In this document: in pieces, positions 1 through 13,499 of the stretch
Layout: each line of letters begins with the position of its first letter
How positions within the stretch are numbered: the stretch's first letter is position 1
DNA from: Aphidius gifuensis
Lineage: Eukaryota; Arthropoda; Insecta; Hymenoptera; Braconidae
Reading direction: 5' to 3'
Assembly: GCF_014905175.1 (NCBI RefSeq)
Contig: NC_057791.1
Location: 21,366,537-21,430,536 of the forward strand
Length of the DNA stretch: 64,000 nt
Notes under the pieces: model-generated
What the model was told of the DNA's origin: nothing
Seen by the model: the letters and a program-made list of their open reading frames with translations, nothing else
Database searches by the model: none
Position numbers and translations under genes: made by a program

Positions 1-3000
1 GCGGAGAGATGGTGAGGGGGGTTTAGAGAGATCTGTGAATTATTGAACGATCTCAAATGACCCGAAAGCAAACCCGCGTTCGATAAACTATTTAATCGAA
101 GTGGAATAGCTTCTGTATATATACATAAAATATATATTTGTGTATGTGTTTGTGTATGTAAGGGAAGAACAGCAACCCTTGATCCAATTTACATAAGATC
201 TACCACGTCGCTTGAGTTGAATCCGCGAATACTGCACTCCTTCTATATAAGAATAATATAACACTGGGGATAATCTATAGTCTCAAGTTGCGTATACTAT
301 CCCCCGGCTTCCTTCCGCGTTCACAATTTTTTTATTTTTTTTGCTTTCTTGCTTTTCTCTCATTTTTACTTGGTGGGTTTTTTTTCTGCTTATTTCAATT
401 CAATGTTGATTATACATACGGATGTGTATAGATGTATATATAGAATGCCTTGTAACACTGAGAAAATTGTTGAGTGAAAAGCCTTCGTCAATATGCATGC
501 AATGTCAGGGGTTTATTTTCCGCTAACACCAACACATTTTTGTGTATGCTATATTAGAATTTACGCTACGAGAAAATAAATGCACACATATACATTTATG
601 TACTTTCTCAAGTCGTAATTTCAAGCTATTTTATTTTCAGCAACAATGAAAACCAAAAAAAACTTGGTACAATGATAGAACGAGAATTCAAACACACACT
701 TATCCAACAACCTCTTATTTTATTATTATGATTTTTTATTTTATTATTTTCCAATTTATCAGCAGTACTTTCAAAACACGTAGAGCTACTAGCACAGTGC
801 ACCTATATCGATGGTGTAGAAAAAAATAAAATAAAATGAATAAAAGGAAGGAACCAGGGTGACGCATGCCGATGACTATTTATATATATTTTTTTTCTCT
901 TACTTTTTTTTAACTTTCATTATTCCACGAAGCTTTCCAATGGAAATAACACATTTTTTTCAACAATACCAGAAACACGTGCAGTGTTTTTTAATTCATT
1001 TTTGCAATGTTATTTTTTCTATTTCTTTAAAAGTATATTTTGTATTATTTTTTGTTATTGATAAGAAAAAATGGATTATAAAAAAAAAAAATAAGAAAAT
1101 TTGAGTTGTGGAAAAGTCATTGAGTCAGAGATGATAGGTAAAATATATAAATATACAACAACAAGAACAGCGAATGAGGTCTGAGATTGGGGATAAAAAA
1201 TTCTATGAGTAATGATAGTAAAGCTATAAAGGCAGAGAAGAATCATGGTCTCTTGATTAGAAGCATAATTTTGTCGTATCATTTGGCAGCGCCAATCGCT
1301 CAACCACACATAAATGAAACATTTCCATGGGGAATGAGAATACAAGAAATATATAAAAAGAAAATATATATATATATTTATTTATAAAGATAACAATAAT
1401 AAAAATAAAAAAAAAAAAAACAGAAGGAAGTAAGAGAGGTAAAAAATAATGAAAAAAAAAAAAAAAGAATAAAGACGTTTTTCCATGAAGAAAAGAAATG
1501 CTTGGAATTGAGAATTGGGAAAAGATCCACGGTTTTTCTTTTCTCGTTTACGTCGATTCATGGTCGGCCATTAGTTTCCAACGAGGGACGATCTCACGTG
1601 GTTATCTTTGGATCATAGCATCTACCAAGAGCTTTTTTCTTTATATATTATCTTTTTTAGTTTTTTTTTTTTTTTACATTTTACGTTATTTTTTTATTCT
1701 CAATCTTATTCTCATTTACTTTATTTTATCTTATATATTTTATTTTTTTTTATTTTAATACCCATGACATTGTTGTTCTTGTTTTTTTATTTTTTTTTTT
1801 ACAGCCAATGATCTTGTCACTGATAAAGTTTACAACATAAAAATTTAATGGGAAATAAATAAAATACAATTAACGATATACAGGTGTTTTGAGAATTGAA
1901 AATAAATTTAATAAAAAACTTTGGACAATGGGATTTATCAAGAACTCTATCAAATTAATAAAATAAAAACAATAAAGAAATAAGTGATAAAAGGGTAAAT
2001 AATGTTTAATATTCATGGAAGTAAAAATGAATAATTTTTATTGTTTATTTATCTTGAAATGTTTGTAATTCATTTTTAAAGATGTAAAATAATTAAAATT
2101 TTTAATTATCAATTTCTTGGAATTATTTGCTGAGAATTTAAAAGTATTTACTGTGAAATATTATAAATTATAATAATTATTTTATATAAATTTTAATAAG
2201 CTTGTATTTAACGTTCACAAGAAAATATAATTTATATTTTCTAGATCGAAATGATGACAAAAAAAATAAAGCTCTTTTGTGAAAAAAATTGTCAAACTTT
2301 CTTTCATTTATTATCTCAATTTTTTTTTTTGTCAATTTAAGAAAAATTGTATTATTTTTTTTTGAAGCTTAATTTTGTGTTTTTCTTTTTCTTCTAACGA
2401 GTGTGAACTATATTTTTTTCCAACGTCATTTTGGCAAGCTTGCAGCCGGAAGACGAAATGACTATTTCTCGAGACTCATTTCATTTTGTTTTTTTTTTTT
2501 TTTTATCAGTCTGCAAAATACAAACACAGCAGGAGGACATAGTAGCCTTTCATCTTGTGCTTCTAATTTTTTTTTTTTTTTGTTCTGTTTTTATTTTATT
2601 TTGTACTGGTAGCAGTCATACTAAATTTTCTATTATATTTTTTCTACCTTTGTAAAATACAGCTCAATTTTTTAATAATAATATCAAAATATTTATCAGA
2701 AGAAAGAAATATTTCCAAACAATAAAACTTCAATTTTTGTAAAAAAAAAACATTTGCAAGGCTAATAAATTTATATTTTTTTCAAAATTAAATTTTACAC
2801 ATACTCGAATATAAAAGATCCGGTGTACAAAGACTCAATATAAATGGATTGATATTTAAAGGAGCAAATAAACGTATCTTTGAAAATTTTTTATTTAATT
2901 TTTTTCTGCATTAGTACATAAAGTTCAAATGCCAGCTGTATAAAAGAAAATCATGGCCTAGATGCATAGAAAATTCTTTCTGCTGAATTTTTCTATAATT

Positions 3001-6000
3001 TTTTTTTCATAGTAATCTGTTTTTTTCTATTTAATTTTATTTTTAAAAAACGCGTATTGATAATAAATCATTTACTTGTATTCATTTGAATAGAAAATAA
3101 AAGTAAATGAAAAAATAAATAAATAAATAAACAACTGAAGTAGTATACATATAAATAAATATTTAAAAAATATCAACGAAAAAGTCAAGTTGATACTGCA
3201 CATAAAATAAATGGTTTTGTGAAAATAAATAAAAATAAAAATACACGGAAATGGAGGGAAAATGGTTGGATGAATCTGATATCGAGATCCGGAAATAAAT
3301 AACAAATTATCTGTACAGTTGTATAAAAAAAGAGTTAAAGATTTTTTTTGGTCTGTAAATAAGAAACTCGTTGGATATTTCTTTCTTATGGTTTTTATGT
3401 TTTTTTGTTTTTAAACTTTTTCTTGTTACTTTTTTTTCTTGATTTTATTCCTCATTCAACTTTCTGTTGGCGCCCAATCCAACGACCAAAGTGATGGTAA
3501 AATCAGATGGCTGTAAATCGTTCTTGTAAAGAAACAACCAAGTAGAAATAGTTTGGCGTTGTGCAATTTAACTCTCAACATCAACGAAATATATATACGC
3601 ATTGTATATACATTGTATATATATATAATTTTTAGTTACTTTGTCTATTTTATAAACAGGTTGTAAATTTCATGTTGAAAAAAAAATAAAAACTATTCAT
3701 AAAGATATTTCTTCTGAAAATACTGATAATTTATTTTTACAAGTTTTATTATTTTGGAATGAATAATTAATAACTTTTAATGATCAATTTAAAATTTTCA
3801 AATTTATATTTTAAAAAATATCAATGTTTAAACTTTTTGTAAATTTAAATTTATAATATTATATTTTTTAAAAAACTTTATAATATTATATAAAGAAAAA
3901 TAATGCTTGAAAAACGCTGAATTTTTTTTTGGAAATAGCTGAAACCTGTCTCTATTTGCCCTGAAAATTTAAACAATATCTACTTATGCGTTTTCTTGGG
4001 AGAAATTTTGAAATTAGAAATTATATATTTTTATTTTCGACGAAGACAGTTCAAATGTTTTGAAGACTACCGATGACAATTGTCATAGACAAGAAAGTAA
4101 CAAAAAAGAAGGAAATTATTTACGATTAATTTCGAAATATTATATTAACAATAAAAAGTTTTCTTATCAATTTTCATTGCATCACGTATTTTCAGTATCA
4201 TTTGGATTTGCTCATTTTGAAATTGTAAGGAATTTCACTCAATATCTATCCACTCTGTTTGTAAAATGATATCGATATGAGATTCTATATATTCATACAT
4301 GAGTTTCATACATACTCAAAAGTATTTGTAGAATGAGAATGGTCCAGTCTCAATCCAATTTAATGAGGCTTTAACAACGTGCATGAATATATCTGTTTGT
4401 ATATGTAGTCATAATAAAGGCACTTGAAAACCAAGTTTCAACGACTTTCATTCATGTTAAAACCATTTAAGTTTAACCGTCAACGACGAGAAATATAATC
4501 TTCAAGAAATTAAGCTTTCTCAACAGTCTTATGAATATTTTTATATTGAAAAATATATATAAAAATTATCAATATCAATTTATTGACAATGTATATAAAA
4601 ATAATAAATTTTATGAAATAAAAAAATTTGCCAGCAGCGATATCAATATACATTTGTAAATATTTCATTTTCAGTAAATTTATTTTTTATAAAACTAAAT
4701 TATTTATTCCAGGAAGCAATATCATTACTATTTTTTTTTCTTTTTTTCAACTCCAAGCTATTTTATTGTTTTTTCAATAAATATTTACAAATTTCCGGAA
4801 CTCAATATGAATGAGAAAAAAAAAAAAAAAAATTGATCAATTCAATAATAATTATGAAAACTATTTGTAAATTTTATTTTTATATATATTTTTTTTATTC
4901 TGCTTCGTAAAATTGATATCATAAAAAAATTAATTTTCAATATCAATAAAGTCCGCGAGCGTGGATGTAATAAATTGATAAACAGCAATATAAATTTTGA
5001 TGAAATGTAAACAAGACAAAATGTAGGATAAACTTTAAATTAAAAATAATAAAAAATAAAATTATAAATAACAAGTATTAAAGTTTATGTTTTTGATCTT
5101 TGATCGAGGCATTACATTAAATTAATTTTATTTTATGGGTTAATGAGGCTTACTTTAAATGCATGGTAATTAAATTTATTGTATTTTTCATTGAGATGAC
5201 TCAACTACCATTCATTATCTTTCATAAATATTTTTTTTTGTTTGCAAATAAATACTGAGTGTTGCATACTTGCAAAATTTTTTATATGAATATGAAAAAT
5301 TTGAGTCAATGAATTTTAAATGTTGAGCTTTCCAAGGTATTTTCCAAGTGTTTTTTTTTAAATGAAAAATATATATTTTTATTTATCAGATTTTTTATTC
5401 AACTTGAAGTTTTAATGGAAAGAAATTTATTGGAAAATTTAATTTTCTGTTTTCCAATTTTGGTAAATATTACAAAATACTTTTATAAATTTATTAATAT
5501 ATTTTAAAAGAAAATTAAAAAATAATTTTCTATAAAACTTTTGTATTTACTGATGAATAATTTTTCAAAAAATTGTGTTTAATTTTTTTAATTTACAAAT
5601 TACTTTTACATAAATTTGCTTTATATTTTCATTTGATTGATAAATCAATTTATAAATAAAATATCAATTGTATTGAAGTATAATTCACCGCAAATTTAAA
5701 AAAAATAAAATTAAAGAAACAAAAAAAAAAAAATAATAAAAGCACAGGATACCAGATAAAAATGATGTGCGTGTAAAGGACAATTTAAAGTTACTTCAAA
5801 GAAGCACTGAAAGCGGAAATTGGAAGACATTTTATATTTTTATTCTCTTCTTTTATCTATATAAATATATTTTTTTTTTGTTCTCTACTGGACCTATTGA
5901 CTACAAAGTGCTTCAGGTTAAATTTTTCGATTTAAAATAAAATCCAAGTATCTCTTCTTTGTTCATACAATTTTATTTTTCAAATACATAATATTTATAT

Positions 6001-7404
6001 ATTGAAAATTGTATTATAAAATTTAATGTAAACGTCGAGTTTTAAATGTATTAAAAAAAAAAATCACAAAAATTTCTATTAAATTTCAAGAGTATGGAGA
6101 TAATATATTTATAATAAATTGAATTACAAAGTGTTGAAATTCTAGGTAAATTAATAATGTGCATTCTTGAATAAATTGTTTAGTAAAAAGATGAAAAGAT
6201 TTTACACATACGAGTATAAAATTTATTGTTCTACTGGCATCAACAATACTGCCACTTTGTACTTAACAATATAGAGAAATGTTAAAGAACAAGACAGAGA
6301 AATTGAGTGGCTTTATTTTCTGACGTGGAAAATTATTCCAACCACTACATATACTGATTCTTCAACTTCAAAAGGAAAAGCTAAATTTATCTCAATATTC
6401 TTTGAAAAATTTTAAATAAATTGTGACAAATAAAAAAATGAAAAATTCATTCTTTTTTTGCATTATTATTATTATTACTATTTTTCATTTTCTTTTTTAT
6501 TTTCTTTTTTTTTATTTTACTATTTTTTTATTTACAATGTCATATTTTTTCTTTTTTGTTTTTCTATTTAGATGTAATTTTCTTGTTTTTTTTTATGTAT
6601 CAAAGTTATTTTATTTATTTTTTTTAATTTAAATTTAAGAATTTGTTATTCCAGTTGCATAATTTTATAATTCAAAAATACATATAATTGTATTTAATAT
6701 TCACAGAGAATATGTAAAATTTAAATGATTTTCAACAATGAAATTATAAAAAGTATATATAATTGTTATTCTGAAGACGGTCAACATGCTCTGGCACTTT
6801 TAGGAAATTATTTTCCGGTAGAGAATAGAAATAGTATTTTTATATATCACATTGCGGAGATTGAGAGAATAGTAAATTGAGAAAGATAGTAAAAAAAAAA
6901 AAAAGAATTAAAATTGCTGTGAAAAATTTTCTCCAACCAACGGAAGTTGGCTATGACGTCGAACAGATTAAAGCGTTAAGCTCAGCAGTAGAAATCAAAA
7001 AGGGAAACGTAAACCGTAAAGTAAAAATATATATAAAACAATGAGAATGAAAATTTAATCTCGTCGTGTGTCCAGTTTCCTAATTACCTGACAAACTTTG
7101 CAAACTTGAGATGAATCAAATGATGATTTTCATCCCAATTTAAATACAATTTCAACTTTTACTTTTTTTATGTTTACTTATATTTTTTATTTTATTTTTA
7201 AGTAGTTTTTTTTTTCATTTTGCTTTTTCCTTTTTCATGTATAATTTTGATATATATATTCGCTCTCTTGTCATGTCAGGAATTTTCAAAAGTCCAGCCA
7301 TTAATTATTACAAAAAAAAAAACTAATAAAAATTTATAAAAATAAATAAATAAATAAAATAAAAATAGTGACAGGGAAAAAAGAAAAAAAAAAAAACCAA
7401 GACC
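1..7404. other. AT-rich region without recognisable gene
   Basis: No open frame here has balanced composition, good splice sites or a recognisable family. The open frames are T-rich or A-rich low-complexity translations. Positions 1-310 are somewhat richer in G and C than what follows, and may be the edge of a regulatory or untranslated region belonging to something outside the window. The remainder is homopolymer-rich intergenic or intronic sequence. Confidence 0.6.
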
Positions 7405-7560
7405 AGTCCCGGGCGTGTCTGACTCATTCTCGCTCTACTTGTTCAGCCCCCATGTGGTAGGTGGAAATGCCACGTCCGGACGTGAATTTTTACGGGCATC
7501 CGGACATCGTGAAATTATTTACGAGCCAACAATCCCACCAGGCCGTATACCAGACTCGTT
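7405..7560. promoter_or_regulatory. GC-rich island with a 14-bp perfect palindrome
   Basis: This stretch is about half G+C while its flanks are close to pure A/T. It contains the perfect palindrome CACGTCCGGACGTG at 7471-7484 and a related CCGGACATCGTG-like block just after it. No reading frame stays open across it on either strand, so it is not obviously an exon. A cis-regulatory element or the core of a promoter is the simplest reading. The function is inferred from composition and palindromy only. Confidence 0.35.
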
Positions 7561-8091
7561 TTAAAATTATATTAAAATAAATAAACATAGTGGCAAACTT
7601 TTAAAATTGATCTTATTCCAATTGCGATTATTTTTTTAAATTTAAAATATATTTTTTAAATAATTAAATTAATTAATAAGGAAATTATATTTCCTTTTCT
7701 AATCTAATTATTATTTAAAATTTTGAAAGTACAAAAAATTAACTTTTCTAAAGTGGAAGAGTTTTTATATGATTTTTTTTTGCTATCACAAAATTGCAAA
7801 ATTTTAAAATTTAATTTTTTTATTATTTTTAATCTATAATTTCATAAAAACATTTCATTTATTTGTAGATAAAATAGACTCAATCAAGTGTTGAATGTTT
7901 TTTTTTTTTTATTTGAATGGTTGAACATTGAAAATGATGAGATTATTTGAACTTTTGTATATTTAAGATCCATGATGTTTAACAAAACAATATTCTCTAT
8001 ATTAATAAAACAACAAGTCCATGACTTGGCAGTGTGATATAGTTACATAAACAATTACAAAACTGTGAAATAATAAAGTCTATGTATATTT

Positions 8092-8484
8092 ATGTGTATT
8101 GTTTTAATTCTCATCGTGCTATTTTGTACAAATGCTCAACGGGCTTCACTCGCTGTACTCGTAAACTGTGTAAATACTCACTTTTCTCGACACAGATATT
8201 TTACCTCTCTGTATTTCTATGTTCATCATACACCAAAAGCTTACTTACTAAACTCATTACATCTATATATATATAACAAATGCCTCTATGTAACTGTGTT
8301 TCCATATTTAATAACAAGAAATAAAAAACATTTTTATTTTTACATAAAAATTAAATCAGAAAATTTTTTATTAATTTTTTTATTTTTATTAAAAAATATA
8401 AAAATATATTCATGTATTTTATATTATTTAAAAAAACTAATTAATTACTTTGTTTTAAATTTACAATCTAAAAAACATACATGA
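8092..8484 (+). CDS. Candidate small secreted protein or first exon (unrecognised)
   Basis: The frame starts with a true ATG and begins MCIVLILIVLFCTNA, a textbook signal peptide with a plausible cleavage site after Ala15, followed by QRASLAVLVNCV. After about residue 40 the translation becomes Tyr/Phe/Lys/Ile-rich and looks like translated AT-rich DNA. The real coding part may therefore be only a first exon ending at a GT such as the GTAAAT near 8176. No family is recognised. No promoter or acceptor clearly supports it, and hydrophobic starts arise easily by chance in T-rich DNA. The alternative is a fortuitous open frame. Confidence 0.2.
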   Translation: MCIVLILIVLFCTNAQRASLAVLVNCVNTHFSRHRYFTSLYFYVHHTPKAYLLNSLHLYIYNKCLYVTVFPYLITRNKKHFYFYIKIKSENFLLIFLFLLKNIKIYSCILYYLKKLINYFVLNLQSKKHT

Positions 8485-11400
8485 ATTTGATAAAAAAAAT
8501 TTAAACTTATTTTTAATCAAAAAAAAATATTTACATATTTTGTTTGTATTATTTGAAAAAGAAATAATTAATTAAATTTTTAATTTAAAAATCTAAAAAA
8601 TATATAAATGAATTATTATTTTAAAAAAACAATATTTTCTTTTTTTGTATAATTAATTTTTTTAAATTTCAAACTAAAAAATGTAAATAAGCTTTTTTTA
8701 AAAAATGAAAATTGAATAATAAAAGCTTAATAAATAATTTTTTTCATAAAAATAATTCATTCAATTTTTGTATTTTATAATGAAAAAGTGAATAAAATTT
8801 ATATCTCAATTTTTTATTTATTATATAAAACAATGTACAAAAAGATAGATGTTAATTCAAAATAAAAAAAAAAAATATACTGATAACATTTACTTAATAC
8901 TCAAACTCTCTCAATGTCGACTAATCATGTATAAAAATAAAAAATAAATAAAAAAACCGTTTTTATAATCCAATAAATAAATATATGAAAATTAAAAAAG
9001 AAAAAAAAAAACGATAGAGTAAATCCGATCATCCCTTTTACTTATCCATGGATGCTATTGTTTAGCTCGCACACGTTCAGGGTGTTACACCCCCGTGCTT
9101 TATCCATTAATCGATTTTAAATTTGACCTATCTGACGATTCGTTAGAATTCAAGTTTTCTGTCTCTATATATTGTTATTCATTATTATTCATTGATTATA
9201 TCTCTGCACACATTTATATATTTCATAAATATTTCGAAAAAAATATAATAATTTTCTATCCAATATATAAAGCGCTTAGTTTATATTTATTTTTATGGTA
9301 AAACGATATGCAAATATTAATTCTCAATCAGGTACTTGAACGCACTTATTCATTTGTTAATATAACAAATGACTTTTTTTAAAATCTGTTTATCGTTAGT
9401 TAATTTAAAAAAATAATTATACGAAAATTGCAATAATAATTATGCTGAAACAATATCCACAAATATTCTCATTATTTTTAATGATTATAATTCAAAAATA
9501 TTTTCCATTTATGCGATGGAAAATTGTTCATTTTATGTTATTATAATTTATAGTTATTTATCATTATTAAACTCATTGTAAAATAAACAAATCATCAATT
9601 AAAATTGCATTGTTTTATTGTATATAATTATATCAATTTATTCATAATATTTTTTTTAAATAATAAAAAGCTAAACGAGTTTTTTAATAAAATTAAAAAC
9701 AAAACTCGTGGTATAAATTCAACGATTTAAATGACTCGTTGACAATAGAGATAAAATGCTTCAAGGCATCTACATTTCAATACAATATTATTTTTTAAAT
9801 ATTTTTTTAAAAAATATATAAAGTCACATTTGTAAAGAGAGGTTAAATAGCATTTGAAAAGAAATGAGAATAAAGTATGAAGAGATATATTTTTTTTTTT
9901 TTTTGTAATAGAAAAGGTTTTTTATTCGTAATTTCATATTGAAGTTGAACTCACGATATGAACCTAAGTTATAATGTGACAAACTATTTTCACACTTTTT
10001 TATATCTAGCTTTTTTTAAAAAAAAAAAAAAATTTCATTCATTTATTTTTATCTATGAGAAACATACCTGATGGCTAACAGTAAATTTAAATCTCACTGG
10101 ATAAAATAAATATAATTAAAATTAATATAATTAAGAGCAAAACGTTTTAAATTTTTATTAATTATTTTTTATCTATGTCGAATAATTTTGTCTTTATTTT
10201 ACACAGATTTTTTGATAATAACAAAGTGAATATATTTTTACTGTGAATACAATATGTTTAATGATGGAATTTTTTTTATCCTTCTATTTGCTATTTTTTT
10301 TTAATTTGAAATAAAAAAAAATATCAGTCGAGAGGTTGTTGGCACATTTGATTCGTAACGACTGTATTCAAATTTTTAAGTACTCTCAATGTACGACATG
10401 TATTTGGCACAGTTTCGAGTATTTGTATCGATGAATTCAGCCATTGCTTTCGATCGTTTTGAGAGTTCTACATATACTGTCAATCATATAATAATGATAA
10501 TAGTAATATAGCAGTTTGAAATTCAAAAAAAAAAGTAAATAAAAGTGTTATTATGCTGTGTTAAAATCATAAACTTGAATTTTATTTTTACTATTTAAAA
10601 AAAACATATGGATATTTGAATATTCAGGTTGATTTTTTCATTTTACAAATATTTTTATTTACTGAAAACTTGTTTGTCTAAAAAAAATATAAATGAATGG
10701 AAAAACTAATAAAAATATTGATAAAAAAAAAAGATTTTTTAATTTCAAATATTGAGATTATAAAAATGTTTTATACAAGTATTTAAATTTACTGAAATTT
10801 TTTTTTTTCTAAATGCATTTTGTAGATGGAAAATTTAAAGAAATTAATTTTTAAAAATTAATTTATTAGTTATTTATATATTTATTAAAAAACAAAATGA
10901 AAAAAGTTGGGATTAAATGAATTTTAAAATTTTAAAAATAGATATTTTGTAAAATTTAATTTTAATTGTGTAAACAAGATTAAGATAAGCGTGTATAATT
11001 TTTCAAAATAAAATTAGTTCGTGCAGTAATTAACATACTGAGGATTTTAAAGATATAAATTTCAAAAACCTCATGAAATTTATAAAAAGTGGATAAAGGC
11101 ACGCCCAACAATTTGTTCAGTGGTTGACCAATGTCATCCATTTATTTATTTATTTTATTCATTTTATTATTTATTGACAATTCTTCATTTTACGTCGACT
11201 ACCCTTCAAAAAAAAACTTGGCTCTCTTTTGCTATATTTGACCAAAAAGACCAGAGGGTAAAACCACAAACTTGTCTATCCCACCACCCTTCCACTTTAC
11301 AAAACGAAATCCACCAGTTTTCACCTAGAGGGAGAGACCACACTGAAGATTTATTCCAACCCGTGAATTTGATTCGTTATTCCCAAACTCTCTCTGGGGC

Positions 11401-13199
11401 TTTTTTTTTTTTTTGCAAAACATTTGTACTCGGTTCGGTTAATGGTCTCTGGAGATAGATATATATATAGATACCAAAAAAAACAGTAAAGTTTTTAAAT
11501 AAAATCAATATGGGCGTAGTTTTTATTTTTTCTAAATTTTCTCGTCTGATTCGCATTGTTTCTGTTGAATCACCAGATGAGCCAGTAGTTTATTTTCATT
11601 TTTTTTTTTGTTTATTCCCATTTTTTTTCTTTTTTTTTTTGCAATTTGAATTTCTTATTCTTTTTTTTTTTTCATTGGATATTTTATCGTCCCTAATATG
11701 GTTAGAAGGTTCTGACTTTGATGAGACCACGTTGGCGCAGTGCTAAACTATACAGCTCACAAACTTGGGAAATCCTTTGGTAAACATGGTAAGGAAGTTG
11801 AAATTAAGTTTACACTTCTATCAGTATCTTTGCTGAGTGATCAGCGCTAACGAGGCATTACGTTTACCAACATCATCATCCTTTTTAATTACTTTAAATT
11901 TTTTTAAACATTATTTTATTTAAAAAACAGAATTATTCTACATGAACATGAATACACTGTGTCTATTTGGATTTTTTAAAAGCCGATAATTTGTTGTAAT
12001 ATAAAACCAATAATTAAATATTATTTATTCATAAATAATTATAATTTTTCTACTAATAATAAATCATTGTATGATGATAAAATTGTTTGCCCAATGAATT
12101 ATCAATTTATGTTATGTCAATAATTAAATTGTACATTTAATATTTGTTATTTAATTATTATTATTTGTTAATAATATTATTAATACATTCTGGCATTCTA
12201 AAAATAATCGACAATAAATAAAACTATCAAGTCATTGAATTAAATTAATAGTCATGCGTGTACAATGTCATGTCAATTAAATATAACATTGTCATAAATC
12301 ATAATAAATGTCAATTAAAAAATTAAATATTAAAATAATTAAAATAACACGGTAGTATTGTAAATACCAAAAATTTATATTTTAAATATTTATTTTAGAA
12401 AGAAAATATTTTATTTAAAATATTTTTGTTTATTCATTTGTTAATAATACATTCCTACCTGTGATATTAAAATTTTTTCAAGCAAAAACAAAATAAAAAT
12501 AAGACCAATAAACAGTTTCGACAGTTTTTTCATTAAAAAATAAAAACGTTTCATCAGCATTGTATAATTTACGAGAGCACAGAAACGGAATAGATAATAT
12601 CTTTTCTATTTTAATTTTTTTTTTATAACGTGTCATGATTTATATGTAAACACACGTTCTTCTTTTTCATTTTTTTTTTGCAGTTTTATCATTAATTATT
12701 TTTATCTAACCTGTATTCATTTATATAATAATAAAGATAACACACACAGTCTTATGTCACGGTCGACATTGCATCGTTTCCGCGTGTATCATATGATTCT
12801 ATAATTAAATATACAATTGACCGTGAAAAAAGTAGAAAAAAAAAATGAATAAAAACAAGCAAAAGAGTAGAAAAAAAAGAGCAGCAAATTAAGTAATTTT
12901 TTACTTATGAAAGTAATTATTTTATCAAATATTTTACTGTTTAATATTTTAATTTGATTAGAATTCTAGAGCGTTGTTTTTTTTTTTTTTCTTTATCTTG
13001 TCATCACAGTAATTGATAGTGGGATATTTGCAACTACTAATTTACAAGACTTAAAGTTATGATTAAAATGATAACAGTAGCACAGTGAGTGTGCAGATAT
13101 TTTTTTTTTTTTTTATTTTTTCACGTCAATACTATAATCAACAATTTGTCGTACTGAAAAGTCTTGTCTTTGCACGCGATTTATATTTATTTTTTTGTA
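8485..13199. other. AT-rich intergenic stretch upstream of the kinase gene
   Basis: No supported gene. The interval 11100-11460 is less AT-biased, with a 112-codon frame of unremarkable sequence (11120-11458), but no family, signal or splice pattern supports it. The rest is homopolymer runs and A/T-rich spacer. Confidence 0.6.
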
Positions 13200-13209
13200 A
13201 ATTCTTTGT

Positions 13210-13241
13210 TATAAAAAAGGAGACTTCAGTAAACGGAGTGA
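13210..13241 (+). promoter_or_regulatory. Possible TATA-type promoter of the kinase gene
   Basis: TATAAAAAAG begins at 13210, in the right orientation and about 290 bases before the kinase start codon. Transcription would begin near 13240, giving an untranslated leader of about 260 bases. A TCAGT initiator-like site lies at 13226-13230 but is too close to the TATA sequence to pair with it canonically. TATA-like strings are frequent in this AT-rich DNA, so this is a weak call. Confidence 0.3.
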
Positions 13242-13499
13242 CTTGTTAATGTTTCTTCGGCTCGGATACAGTAGTTAATAAAAAATATATTTAATATTTA
13301 ACAGTTAAAGTTTAAAATCTACAAATTGACGAATCAAATATTCATTTTTAATAAATAAAATTGTGGTTTGTTATTTAAAAAATATAAAAAAATAAAAATA
13401 AATAATAAAAGTAATTTATTGGAAATTTATTTATTTATTTTATACTGTGCAGTTGCATTAAATTTTCACATTTAATTGTCAGATTAAATTGTGAAAAAA

